A DNA stretch of 64,000 nt from CAZJHX01 sp964545715 (GTDB lineage Bacteria > Myxococcota_A > UBA9042 > GCA-2863065): assembly GCA_964545715.1 (NCBI GenBank), contig CAZJHX010000002.1, positions 1 to 64,000 of the forward strand, written 5' to 3'. Positions 28,750 to 37,326 of this stretch are shown in pieces. A program made the position numbers and the translations under genes. The notes under the pieces are model-generated. The model was not told the DNA's origin. It saw nothing but the letters and a program-made list of their open reading frames with translations, and made no database searches. Numbering within the stretch: the first letter of the stretch is position 1; each line of letters starts with the position of its first letter.

Positions 28750-28881
28750 GCTTGAACCGTTATTCCAGTCGTGTCGCCTTTTAGCAAGGTGCGCGGTACC
28801 CTGAATCGCCGCCGCCGGCACCTTGTCTGCGGTGTGGAAAAACTAACTGAATAACCTCGGGCGGAGCCCCGTCTGAGTCAG
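28750..28881. promoter_or_regulatory. Divergent promoter region
   Basis: 132 bases between the DUF4175 gene (minus) and the ECF sigma gene (plus). AT-rich stretch GTGGAAAAACTAACTGAATA lies at 28831-28850 and could hold the sigma-gene promoter (GGAA resembles an ECF -35 element), but no convincing -10 can be fixed. No open frame of note. Confidence 0.35.
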
Positions 28882-29487
28882 GTGCGCAACGAACAGGCTT
28901 TGGAGCGCGATGATCGAGACCTGGTAGAGCTCGCCAGAGATGGGGATGCTACGGCGTTCCGACATCTCGTGCAGCGATATCAGCAGAAGGTGTACGGGGT
29001 GGCTTATGGCATCGTACGCAGCGAAGAGGACGCGATGGACGTCACGCAAGAGGCGTTCATCAAAGTGCACCGGCATATCGGCCGGTTCCAGGGCTCCTCG
29101 AGCTTCTACACCTGGCTGTATCGAATCGTCGTCAACCTGTGCATCGATTTTAAGCGCAAGGCGGCTCGCGCGACCGAGGTGGATTACGACGATAAGTTGG
29201 ACCATCGGCGGGCGGTCGCCGAAAGCGGGGGACTGGTCACTGCGACAGCGTCGGGTGACCCGTCAAAAGAGTTGGGCCGGAGAGAGCTTCGACACGAAAT
29301 CGGTCGGGCGCTCGACGGTCTGTCGGAGAAGCATCGACAGGTAATTGTATTGCGAGAGATCGAAGGCCTGTCATACAAAGAAATCGCGGAGGTGCTCGAC
29401 ATCTCCGTGGGTACGGTCATGAGTCGGCTGCATCATGCGCGGCAGAATTTGCAGAGTTCTTTACGACGGTACCTGAAGCGGGAGTAG
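28882..29487 (+). CDS. ECF RNA polymerase sigma factor (RpoE-like)
   Basis: A 201-residue sigma-70 family ECF factor. Region 2 reads 'FRHLVQRYQQKVYGVAYGIV' through 'DVTQEAFIKVHRHI' and 'FYTWLYRIVVNLCIDFKR'. Region 4 reads 'LSEKHRQVIVLREIEGLSYK' through 'VGTVMSRLHHARQNL'. The linker between them is long and polar. It starts at GTG 28882. The anti-sigma gene begins four bases after its stop, the standard pairing in which the anti-sigma factor holds it inactive until an envelope signal arrives. Confidence 0.93.
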   Translation: MRNEQALERDDRDLVELARDGDATAFRHLVQRYQQKVYGVAYGIVRSEEDAMDVTQEAFIKVHRHIGRFQGSSSFYTWLYRIVVNLCIDFKRKAARATEVDYDDKLDHRRAVAESGGLVTATASGDPSKELGRRELRHEIGRALDGLSEKHRQVIVLREIEGLSYKEIAEVLDISVGTVMSRLHHARQNLQSSLRRYLKRE

Positions 29488-29491
29488 CACA

Positions 29492-30079
29492 ATGAGCTGC
29501 CTGAAAGACGACGCGCTGCTTGAGCGCTACATGGACGGTGAGCTGGAGCCGTCACTGATCGCCCGAGTGGAGGCGGCGCTGGAAGAATGCCAGCACTGCC
29601 GGGACCATATCGAGGCGTTCGAGGCGATCCAGGGCGCCATGCGGGCCGAGATTGTGGACGCGGTCGCGCGTGCGCCGCTCGATCAGCTGTGGGGCCGCAT
29701 CGACGAACAGCTGCAGGCCGCCAAGCCGCGGGTGGTGCCGGACGCTCCCGTTACGGCGCCCACGGCCGCGCCTGCCGGATGGGTCGCCCGCCTGCGGGTG
29801 TGGTGGGAGACACAGCGTCTCGAGGCCGCGCTCGGGGGGCTGGCCGCGGCTGCGGCGATTCTGGTGTGCGTCTGGTTCGTCCAGTCGATGCCGACCACCA
29901 AGCCGGTTGCCGACCCGGCGACGGCCGCCGTGGAGATGACCAACCTGCCCGACAATACGCTGGTGATCGAGAGCGCCGAGGCCGAGAGCGGCACGATCTT
30001 GATCGATATCGACCCGGAGGATCCATCCACTCCGGCGGTCGTGTGGCACATCGTAGACGATGACGAGGGGCGGATTTAG
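29492..30079 (+). CDS. Anti-sigma factor with zinc-finger-like N-terminus
   Basis: A 195-residue membrane anti-sigma factor. N-terminal ~40 residues resemble the zf-HC2/ZAS domain: Cys3, 'YMDGELEPS', and 'LEECQHCRDH' with Cys33 and Cys36. The usual His four residues before the first Cys is replaced by Ala29, leaving His35 or His39 as possible substitutes; zinc binding is therefore uncertain. One membrane helix lies near residues 113-132 ('ALGGLAAAAAILVCVWFV'), followed by a ~60-residue acidic extracytoplasmic tail. Partner of the preceding sigma factor. Confidence 0.85.
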   Translation: MSCLKDDALLERYMDGELEPSLIARVEAALEECQHCRDHIEAFEAIQGAMRAEIVDAVARAPLDQLWGRIDEQLQAAKPRVVPDAPVTAPTAAPAGWVARLRVWWETQRLEAALGGLAAAAAILVCVWFVQSMPTTKPVADPATAAVEMTNLPDNTLVIESAEAESGTILIDIDPEDPSTPAVVWHIVDDDEGRI

Positions 30080-30082
30080 GTC

Positions 30083-30526
30083 ATGATTGCCGTCGTAATC
30101 GCCGCATTTGCCATGAGCATGTCGTTGGGGCCCGATCCGGGGTCCAGTGGCAAGTCGGGCAAGGTCCGGTGCGAGATTCAGATCATTCACGCCACGCGTG
30201 GAAAGCCGTTCGTAGACCCGACGCTGAAGCCGCTGAAGCGGTACCTGGAGAACTCTTTCGGGTCCAAATATCAGTCCTTCAAGCAGGTCTCCAAGCGCAG
30301 CATGCCGCTGTCCCGTGGCCAGCGCTCGAGCGAGGCCCTGCCCAACGATACGCAGCTCAGCTTGACCTATCTCGGTGGGGACGGCAGTCGACTGCGCCTG
30401 CTGATGGAGGTCGGCGGCCTCAAGACGCGCGTGAAAGTGCACAACGGCGGCCTCTTCTTCCAGGCGGGACGCCGTTACAAGGGCGGCATGCTCATCGTTG
30501 CGGTGCGCGCGCACATAGTCAGATAA
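30083..30526 (+). CDS. Small exported protein of unknown function
   Basis: A 147-residue protein with a short N-terminal hydrophobic segment ('MIAVVIAAFAMSMSLG'), then a polar beta-rich domain ('VRCEIQIIHATRGKPFVDP', 'SLTYLGGDGSRLRLLMEVGG'). No family is recognised. It starts three bases after the anti-sigma stop, so is likely part of the sigma operon and may belong to its regulon or signalling. Confidence 0.7.
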   Translation: MIAVVIAAFAMSMSLGPDPGSSGKSGKVRCEIQIIHATRGKPFVDPTLKPLKRYLENSFGSKYQSFKQVSKRSMPLSRGQRSSEALPNDTQLSLTYLGGDGSRLRLLMEVGGLKTRVKVHNGGLFFQAGRRYKGGMLIVAVRAHIVR

Positions 30527-30599
30527 CGACCGTTCCACCGCGACGGCTTGATAAAGCGGGTGCGGGGGCTTAAGCTCCGGCCACCTGTTGGGAGCCGTT

Positions 30600-31850
30600 G
30601 TGACACGTTGCAGGATTCAGATCGTGCTCGGTTTGGCGTTGCTGCTGCTCGCCGCGCCGGCCACTGCGCAGAAGAAGGACCCGCCCCCCTCGTGGCGGCC
30701 ACCACCGGACAAGACCGAGCCCGCCAAGCCGCCGGCGACGGATCCGCCTAAGACGGACGAGACGCCGCCGCCCAGGGCCGGTAAGCCGCCCGGAGGGATG
30801 ATGCTCACGCCCAAGCAGCGGGCGACTGCGCTGGCCAAGACCGGGGCGCAGCTGGCGCAGGACGGCCACTATGCCGACGCCGCCAGCAAGTTTCAGCAGA
30901 GCATTCTCGTGTTCCCGATGACCGACGTTTATTACAACCTGGCTTATTGCTACGAGCAGGTCGGCAACTGGAAGGGCTGCGTCGACAGCTACACCAACTA
31001 CCTCGCCGCGTACCGAAAAGAGCACGACGGCGCCGATCCGGCGGAGATCATCAGCATCAACCGGTCGATTGAGAAGTGTCGCGAGACCGCCCAGCCACCG
31101 ATCTCGATCGAGAGCACGCCGGCAGGCGCACAGGTCTCCATAGGCGAGAAGGGCAAGTTGCTTGGCGTGACCCCGCTGACCAAGAAGCTGGAGCCTGGGA
31201 CCTACAAGATCTTCATCACCAAGGAGGGGTTCAAGCCGGTCGAGACGTTCATCGTCGTCCAGCCCAAGCAGGAGGGGCGCTTCCTGTTCGACCTGCAGCA
31301 GGTCGTCAACAACGGCACCGTGCGCATCAAGGTGAACATTCGCGAGGCCACGATCTACATCGACGGCAAGAACTACGGCTTGTCGCCGTACCTGGAGACG
31401 CCGGAGCTGCCCATCGGCAGTCACCAGCTGGTCTTGAAGAAGGACCGCTACACGACGATCAACGCCAGCTTCTCGGTGAAGCAGGGCGAGATGACCGAGC
31501 TCACGTACAGCATGGTGTTGCGCGATCCCGAGCCGTCCTGGCGCTCCTACATCGGGTGGGCCAGCGTGTCGATCGGGTTGGTGGCCATCGCGGGTGGCGT
31601 CGTTGCCTTCCGCTTCGCCGAGGACGAGTTCAACGATACGACGGACTTCAGCGACCTGCAGCTGGTACAGAACGTGGGCTATGGCGCCGGCGGGAGTCTG
31701 ATCGGCATCGGAACCATCCTGCTGATCTGGGAGGCCTATACGGACAGCGTGGATACCAGGGATCTGATCGTCGATCGCGGGCCGCGGTTCGATTTCACGG
31801 TCATGCCCACGCGCGGCGGTGCCTTCATCGGCACGGGGATGCGCTTCTAA
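30600..31850 (+). CDS. PEGA domain / TPR protein, exported
   Basis: A 416-residue protein. A signal peptide (hydrophobic 'IVLGLALLLLAAPATA') precedes a Pro-rich linker, a TPR-like helical region ('ALAKTGAQLAQDGHYADAAS'), then a PEGA domain at about residues 165-220 ('ISIESTPAGAQVSIGEKG', 'GVTPLTKKLEPGTYKIFITK') and a second PEGA-like beta unit. A C-terminal membrane hairpin follows ('IGWASVSIGLVAIAGGVVAF'). GTG 30600 is chosen; TTG 30588 is an in-frame alternative. Probably an envelope protein; PEGA domains are thought to mediate surface interactions. Confidence 0.82.
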   Translation: MTRCRIQIVLGLALLLLAAPATAQKKDPPPSWRPPPDKTEPAKPPATDPPKTDETPPPRAGKPPGGMMLTPKQRATALAKTGAQLAQDGHYADAASKFQQSILVFPMTDVYYNLAYCYEQVGNWKGCVDSYTNYLAAYRKEHDGADPAEIISINRSIEKCRETAQPPISIESTPAGAQVSIGEKGKLLGVTPLTKKLEPGTYKIFITKEGFKPVETFIVVQPKQEGRFLFDLQQVVNNGTVRIKVNIREATIYIDGKNYGLSPYLETPELPIGSHQLVLKKDRYTTINASFSVKQGEMTELTYSMVLRDPEPSWRSYIGWASVSIGLVAIAGGVVAFRFAEDEFNDTTDFSDLQLVQNVGYGAGGSLIGIGTILLIWEAYTDSVDTRDLIVDRGPRFDFTVMPTRGGAFIGTGMRF

Positions 31851-32956
31851 TGCGGCATACCTGGATATTGCTGATCTCCGCGGGTGCAATGGCGCTTGGG
31901 TGTGCGAAGGGGCGGACGCCGCCGTCGCCGACGTCGATGATCGTGATTCCCACCGCCGCCAGTGGGCAGGTGGAGTACACGTTTGGCACCGAGGCGATGT
32001 GCCTGGACTCCGAGGAGGACGACTTCTGCTCGCAGAAGAAGCCGCCGCGGGTGTATCCGACGATGCAGGTGGAGGTCGACTCGTTCGAGATCGACGAGCA
32101 CGAGGTGACCAACCTGCAGTACCAGCACTGTGTCGCGCGTGGTGCGTGTAGCGAGCCGGGCGCGGTGAACGCGCTGGGCGGCGGCGCCTACGAGAAGTAC
32201 TACAGCGACAAGGACGGCCGCTTCAACGATTTCCCAGTCGTGAACGTGACCTGGCTGCAGGCCAAGGAGTACTGCGGGTTTGTCGGCAAGCGGCTGCCCA
32301 GTGAGTTTGAGTGGGAGGCGGCCGCCCGCGCGACGACGCAGGACGACAAACCGCGCTTCCCATGGGGCAGCTCCCTGGAGGCCTGTGACGGCCAGGACGT
32401 CGCCGTGGCGGGCTGCAACTCCAAGTTTGGGTTTGCCCAGCCGGCGATCGGCTCCATGGTGGACGACGTCATCCTGATTGGCGGCCGCGAGCTGCACGGC
32501 ATGGGCGGCAACGTGAGCGAGTGGGTGTCCAACAACTTTGAAGAGGACGTGACCTGCTCGTCGCCGATGACCGGACTGGATTGCGCCAGCGCCTACGACG
32601 AGTGCTCCGAGGAGACCGGCACCGACTTCCAGAACTGCGCGGACGCCTTTGAGACGTGCGTGCCGTGCATCGAGCAGGACAACGACGGCAACGACGTGGT
32701 CAGCGGCAAGTGCTTTGCGCAGTGCTTTGGTCGCACGCCCGACAAGACGCTCTGGGTCTGCCAGCGGCGCGATGTCGCGTTCGACCCGGACAAGGACGCC
32801 GACGGCGGCAGCGGCGGCGGTCTTCACGCCTATCGCGGCGGAAACTACATCACGCAGAACACGTGCGAAGCCCGCCCCGGCGACCGCCTGGACAAAACGC
32901 TGGCCAGCTCCAAGTCCAGTCCCACGATTGGCATCCGCTGCGCGCGCAGTCTGTAA
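31850..32956 (+). CDS. Formylglycine-generating-enzyme-like (SUMF1) lipoprotein
   Basis: A 368-residue lipoprotein: 'ISAGAMALGC' forms the lipobox. The body is an FGE-sulfatase domain (PF03781): 'VEVDSFEIDEHEVTNLQYQHC', 'PVVNVTWLQAKEYCGFVGKRLP', 'FEWEAAARATT', 'LHGMGGNVSEWV' and the end 'IGIRCARSL'. An insert with many Cys residues sits between the NVSEWV motif and the C-terminus. Only one of the two catalytic Cys of true FGE is evident near the end, so it may be a non-enzymatic carbohydrate- or protein-binding relative. The ATG shares one base with the preceding stop (TAATG). Confidence 0.85.
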   Translation: MRHTWILLISAGAMALGCAKGRTPPSPTSMIVIPTAASGQVEYTFGTEAMCLDSEEDDFCSQKKPPRVYPTMQVEVDSFEIDEHEVTNLQYQHCVARGACSEPGAVNALGGGAYEKYYSDKDGRFNDFPVVNVTWLQAKEYCGFVGKRLPSEFEWEAAARATTQDDKPRFPWGSSLEACDGQDVAVAGCNSKFGFAQPAIGSMVDDVILIGGRELHGMGGNVSEWVSNNFEEDVTCSSPMTGLDCASAYDECSEETGTDFQNCADAFETCVPCIEQDNDGNDVVSGKCFAQCFGRTPDKTLWVCQRRDVAFDPDKDADGGSGGGLHAYRGGNYITQNTCEARPGDRLDKTLASSKSSPTIGIRCARSL

Positions 32957-33023
32957 CGGCGCCAGAATAGACCGCGTACCCACCGCGTCCAACAGGAAGC
33001 GGCGGGAGCAACGGAGGCTCGAT

Positions 33024-33818
33024 ATGAAACGCATGATAGCGATAGCGGCGGTTTTGATGCTGCCCAGCTGTGAGCTGCTCAACAACAGCGGTGTGATCAC
33101 GCCCGAGGCCGTCGAGGTGCTCAGCCCCAAAGTGGAGCTGGCGCAGACCACGCTGGTGGCGTCGCCCACGCCGCAGATGATCGCCGCCTATTACTGTCCG
33201 CAGATCAATCCGGATCCGACCGGGCTGACGTGCCTGATTCCGCTGGGCGAGCCGCCGCTGCCGCACCAGATGCAGTTCCACTTCGAGCTCATCTACGAGG
33301 TGGACAACCCCAACGAGTTTCCGATCCCCACCACCGAGATCCTCGCTGCGATCAACGTCTTCGAGGGGACGCAGCAGACCGAATTGGGGGCCGTTTGCAC
33401 GGTCTTGTGCAACCCGGACGACGTCGCCTGTACGGGCGACCCCGGCGAGAACAGCTGCAAGTCGGATGAGGCCGACATCGAGACCATCGATGACCTGAAG
33501 GACCGGGTGCTGGATCTGCTGATCCTGACCGTGGACGCAGCCATCAACGGCGAGCTGGACAACCTGGCCCAGCGCCTGATTCCAGCCGGCTCGGAGAAGT
33601 TTGAGGTGCGCGTGCGCTTCTCGCTGGGCGTGGACGCGATGATCGACATCATGGCGCACCTGGTCGACCAGCTGGTCAGTGACGTGCTCAAGGGCGCAGA
33701 CGTGGCCTTCGAGATCCCGTTCAGCGTGCGCGGCAGCCTCTGGTTCGAGGCGCCGCTGCTCGGTCGCGTGGCGCTGGGCTACGGGCCCTTCTCCGATATC
33801 TGGATTCTCAAGCCCTAG
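33024..33818 (+). CDS. Lipoprotein, possibly LEA14/WHy-like
   Basis: A 264-residue protein with a lipoprotein signal ('VLMLPSC'). The middle holds 'HFELIYEVDNPNEFPIPTTE', which resembles the NPN-x-FPIP signature of LEA14/WHy beta-sandwich domains, but an insert with several Cys ('CTVLCNPDDVACTGDPGENSC') splits it. The remainder is beta-rich. ATG 33024 follows GGAGG by six to seven bases. Not confidently assigned; probably anchored in the outer membrane. Confidence 0.7.
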   Translation: MKRMIAIAAVLMLPSCELLNNSGVITPEAVEVLSPKVELAQTTLVASPTPQMIAAYYCPQINPDPTGLTCLIPLGEPPLPHQMQFHFELIYEVDNPNEFPIPTTEILAAINVFEGTQQTELGAVCTVLCNPDDVACTGDPGENSCKSDEADIETIDDLKDRVLDLLILTVDAAINGELDNLAQRLIPAGSEKFEVRVRFSLGVDAMIDIMAHLVDQLVSDVLKGADVAFEIPFSVRGSLWFEAPLLGRVALGYGPFSDIWILKP

Positions 33819-33832
33819 ACCGGCGGGGGGGG

Positions 33833-35722
33833 CTACTTGAGGGCTGAGGCGGCTTCCGCCATGGCGGCGCCGGGCACGTAGCCGTTTTCGAGGTACACGA
33901 TGATGCCCTCTTTGTTGATCACGACATCGATCGGGAACATGCGGCCACCGGGCTCGATGAGCTCCTGGTAGTTGTTCTCGTTGTCGATCCAGAACTCGAT
34001 GCCTTCCAGGCCGTAGTTCTGCTTGAACTGCTCGACGGTGTCGGTGGTTTCACCGGGGATGCCGACGCCGATGATGACGAGGTCCGCGGGGTTTCCGAGT
34101 TTCTCTGCTTCCGCTTTGAGGTCTGATAACTCCAGACCACAGGTGCCTCACCAGCTTGCAAAGTACGCCATCACGACGACTTTGCCCGCATATTCACTCT
34201 TGTAGGTGACGATGTTGCCTGTCTTGTACTCGCTGTAGTTCAGCTCTCCGTTCGGGTCGAATTTGGCGCCGACCTGATAGCCGTCGATCTGGTTGGCCGT
34301 TACCGGGATCCGGACGTTGGCCTCATCGGGGTCGTTGGTCGCCAGCTGCGCCCAGACCTCGACCGGCTGGTCATCGACCGGAGTGAAGCGAATCTCCAGC
34401 AGCGCCTTGGCGCCGACCTGCAGCGTGTTCTTGTCCACCTCGATTGTGAACGCCGGATGCGATTCACCGGACTCGTCAACGATCTTGAGATCCGAGATCT
34501 CCAGCGGCTCGTTGCCCATGTTGCGCAGCAGGATGCCCTTGCCCTTGTAGTCGGGCGGATAGACCAGCCCCAGGTTGAGCTTGGTCTTTGCCAGGTGGAT
34601 GTCCGCGGCGACCTTGCCGTCCGCGTAGGCGTAGGTCCAAAGTCCGGACCACTCGGCTGCCACCGCGACGCCGGTGGCCGCACGGACCGAGACGACGCGT
34701 GGTGTGCCGCCGTTGGGTGTGTTGATGTACTCGCTGGCCACAAACGAGATGTCGTTGGGCGTGGTCGCGTCCAGTACGCAGAGGTCCTCCATGTTGGCGA
34801 CAAAGATGCGGCCGTCCTCGGTCAGCGCCAGCTCCACCGAAGACGCGTGGGTCGACCAGGAGCTCATGGGCGGGAACGGGGCGTCGGACGTGAGGTCAAA
34901 GACGCTGATGCCGCCCGCCACCTGGGCCACGTAGGCGTAGTCGCCGGAGACCACGACGCGGCGTGCGGTGCCATAGGCCTTGAAGCTAGCGTCGATAGTC
35001 GGGCTGGTCGGGTCCGAGATGTCCAGCACCAGAATGCGCTTGTTGCCGCCCTCGCCACCGAGACCGTTGGCCACGACCAGACGGTCGCAGGTGCCCATGT
35101 CTTCGGGGTCCTCGGCGTCCTTGTCGTGGCACCAGACCGCTCCGCCCAGCGCCTGATCGAAGCCGCTCGGCAGCGCGCCGACCTCAGCCAGCTGGCCGTC
35201 GTTGCGTCCGTAGACCTTCAGGCCACCCTCGCCCAAAAAGGCGAAGACATGCGTGTTGGTGGCTGCGATGCTCTCGATGAGGATGCCCGCGTCCACAACG
35301 GAGCCGCCGACGCTTCCGCCCCCGGCAGCGATGCTCGAGATGAACGATCCGCCCGCCGCGGCCTGGCCGGTCGCGAAGATCGCCCCATCCGGTGCGACAG
35401 TCACTGTCCGGCAGCCCTTGCCGTCCGTGAACTCGAGCTTCTCGTTGACGAACTCCAGCGTGAACCCGTCGCCGATCGCTGCAACCGCCAGGCCCTCGGC
35501 CCCGGTGCATGCGTAGATGTAGCCCTCGCTGACGGCCACATCGTTGTACAGCGAGCCCTCGGTCACACCCAGCGTCCCGAGCGGCTGCAGGTTGTCGTTG
35601 CCCTCCAGCTCAGGAATCAACCCCGGGTCTTCAACCGGCTTTGCCGGCCCCTCCTTCTCGACTTCGCTGCCGCACGCGGCAACGAGAAGTCCAGCCAACA
35701 ACCAAATCACCGGATACCGCAT
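33833..35722 (-). CDS. Predicted selenocysteine-containing thioredoxin-like lipoprotein (UxxC)
   Basis: Read through one in-frame TGA (34148-34150), this is a 629-residue lipoprotein. Signal and lipobox are 'LLAGLLVAAC'. Residues ~45-370 are a beta-propeller of LVIVD-type repeats ('VLDISDPTSPTIDASF'). A choice-of-anchor/ASPM-SPD2-like beta-sandwich follows ('ILLRNMGNEPLEISDL', 'FTPVDDQPVEVWAQLATNDP'). The last ~135 residues are a redoxin: 'VVVMAYFASW', then TGA, then 'GTCGLELSDL'; the conserved W-C-x-x-C becomes W-U-G-T-C (Sec525, Cys528). Beyond TGA the frame stays open for 104 codons and keeps the fold, including cis-Pro 'MFPIDVVINKEGIIVYLENG', ending at TAG 33833. A SECIS-like hairpin follows the TGA. 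ATG 35722 has GGAGGAG upstream. Probably a periplasm-facing reductase. A truncating mutation or sequencing error is the alternative. Confidence 0.82.
34117..34150 (-). promoter_or_regulatory. Bacterial SECIS-like hairpin after in-frame UGA
   Basis: Reading along the minus strand, TGA (34150-34148) is followed after nine bases by GGTCTG (34138-34133), a seven-base loop GAGTTAT (34132-34126) and CAGACC (34125-34120), a perfect six-pair stem. Two further pairs (TG/CA) extend it below a single T-T mismatch. The loop starts 15 bases after the UGA and its first base is G. Size, distance and the loop G fit known bacterial SECIS elements that recruit SelB. Confidence 0.7.
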
Positions 35723-35819
35723 CAGGGGAGCTCCTCCACAGGGCCGTAAAAAGCGCGAAAAGGATACCAGAACGCGTTACCTCTTGACAGGATCAACGTC
35801 GGGGCTACACTGATGTTCA
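35723..35819. promoter_or_regulatory. Divergent intergenic region
   Basis: 97 bases separating the selenoprotein gene (minus) from the radical SAM gene (plus); both promoters must lie here. The minus-strand ribosome site GGAGGAG is visible beside 35722. TTGACA occurs on the plus strand at 35783-35788 ('CTCTTGACAGG') and could be the -35 element for the radical SAM gene; the matching -10 is weak. Confidence 0.4.
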
Positions 35820-36872
35820 GTGGTTAACAAGGCTCGATATCGACCCCTCTCGGCGGTCAGCAACCCGCCCAATCCGTTTCACTCGTCGCACATGGAGTGG
35901 GATGGTCCGCCGCCGGCTGTGGATCTGCAGGTCTATGCGGACAACAGCAAGACGATCCTGGCTAAAAACGACAGCCCGGATCTCCCGTTCACGTGGAGCC
36001 TGAACCCCTACCGCGGCTGCATGCACGCCTGCGCGTATTGCTACGCACGGCCGACGCACCAATACCTGGACTGGGGCGCCGGCACCGACTTCGACCGCAA
36101 GATCACGTTCAAGCCCGAGGCCGCATCCCTGCTGCGCAAGACCTTCATGAAGCGCTCGTGGCAGGGCGAGAGCGTGCTGTTCTCAGGCAACACCGACTGC
36201 TATCAGCCGCTGGAGGCCTCGTACAAGCTGACGCGCGCCTGTCTGGAGGTGTGTCTGGAGTTTCGCAATCCGGTCTCGATCATCACCAAGAGCGCCCTGA
36301 TCGAGCGCGATATCGACCTGCTGGCCGAGCTGGCCCGGGAGGCGTCCTGCTTTGTGACCATGTCGATCCCGTTTTGGGACGCTGAGGCGTGCCGAAAGGT
36401 CGAGCCCTTCGCGCCCAAACCACAGCGCCGCATCCGCGCCATGCAGCGGCTGCACGAGGCCGGCATCCCGGTTGGAGTCAACGTGGCGCCGATCATCCCG
36501 GGCCTGAACGATCAGGACATCCCGGCGATCCTGGAGGCGGCACACGGCGCGGGCGCCATCCGCGCGGGCCACATCATGGTCCGTCTCAGCGGTCCGGTGG
36601 AGGCGGTCTTCGAGGAGCGCATCCGCGCGGCCTTTCCGATGCGCGCCGACCGTGTGCTGTCCCGCATTCGCGACGCTCGCGACGGCAAGATGAACAATAG
36701 CGGCTTCGGCGATCGCATGACCGGCAAGGGGCAGTATTGGGGCGCCATCGACACCCTGTTCAAGACGACCTGTGCGCGCCTGGGCCTGAACTCCGAGACC
36801 ATCGGGGTCGACCGTGTTGAGTGCAGCACGTTTCGCAGACCACAGGAGGCCGTTCAGCTGTCTTTACTTTGA
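35820..36872 (+). CDS. PA0069-family radical SAM protein
   Basis: A 350-residue radical SAM enzyme of the PA0069/Rv2578c group (also called SplB-like). The cluster motif is 'CMHACAYC' (C67, C71, C74, spacing Cx3Cx2C), preceded by 'FTWSLNPYRGC' and followed by 'ARPTHQYL', both hallmarks of the group. Later conserved blocks include 'SVLFSGNTDCYQPLEA', 'ITKSALIERDIDLL' and 'PIIPGLNDQDIP'. Substrate unknown. It starts at GTG 35820. The 3' end overlaps the convergent ybeY gene by nine bases. Confidence 0.9.
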   Translation: MVNKARYRPLSAVSNPPNPFHSSHMEWDGPPPAVDLQVYADNSKTILAKNDSPDLPFTWSLNPYRGCMHACAYCYARPTHQYLDWGAGTDFDRKITFKPEAASLLRKTFMKRSWQGESVLFSGNTDCYQPLEASYKLTRACLEVCLEFRNPVSIITKSALIERDIDLLAELAREASCFVTMSIPFWDAEACRKVEPFAPKPQRRIRAMQRLHEAGIPVGVNVAPIIPGLNDQDIPAILEAAHGAGAIRAGHIMVRLSGPVEAVFEERIRAAFPMRADRVLSRIRDARDGKMNNSGFGDRMTGKGQYWGAIDTLFKTTCARLGLNSETIGVDRVECSTFRRPQEAVQLSLL

Positions 36873-37307
36873 CTCAGCGGCCCAGATCGCGGCCCAGATG
36901 CGGCGCTCTTCGGCCTGCATGACTTCAGCTTCGTCATCTTCGATGTGGTCGTGCCCCAGCAGGTGGAGTACGCCGTGGATGAGCAGGTGTGTGACCTCAT
37001 CGTCCAGGGTGCGGCCGGCGCGCTGGCGGTCGGCGGTCTCGAGGCTGATCAAGACGTCGCCCAGCACGGTGTCGTTGAGGTCCGCGAACTCTCCCTCGTT
37101 CTGGGCAAAGGACAGGACGTCGGTGGGCCGGTCCTTTTTGCGGTAGTCGCGGTTTAGCGCGTGGATGCGCGCGTCGCTCACCAGCGTCAGGCAGACCTCT
37201 GCGTGCGGGATGTCGGCGGCGTTGGCGATCAGTGCTGCGCGGGTGCGCAGGGCCGGCGTGTCAAAGCCCACGACGCGGCGCTGGCGGTTGTAGATCTCGA
37301 TGGCCAT
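36864..37307 (-). CDS. ybeY: Endoribonuclease YbeY
   Basis: A 147-residue zinc-dependent RNase used in 16S rRNA 3'-end maturation and ribosome quality control. The zinc-site motif 'HGVLHLLGHDH' (family HGxLHLxGYDH) and 'DYRKKDRPTDVLSFAQ' are clear. The gene lies immediately downstream of phoH on the same strand, the widespread phoH-ybeY pairing. Confidence 0.94.
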   Translation of the reverse strand: MAIEIYNRQRRVVGFDTPALRTRAALIANAADIPHAEVCLTLVSDARIHALNRDYRKKDRPTDVLSFAQNEGEFADLNDTVLGDVLISLETADRQRAGRTLDDEVTHLLIHGVLHLLGHDHIEDDEAEVMQAEERRIWAAIWAAESK

Positions 37308-37326
37308 CCGGTTGCAGCCGGGACGC

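Noticed and set aside
34148..34150. The TGA as an ordinary stop, making the gene a truncated redoxin
   Set aside because: Considered, but its exact position at the redox Cys, the intact fold beyond it and the SECIS-like hairpin make recoding the better reading; kept as the stated alternative.
33919..34161. An 80-residue minus-strand open frame over the end of the redoxin region
   Set aside because: It is in another frame, is Ser-rich, and has no fold features. The real continuation of the redoxin fold lies in the same frame as the upstream gene, across the TGA.
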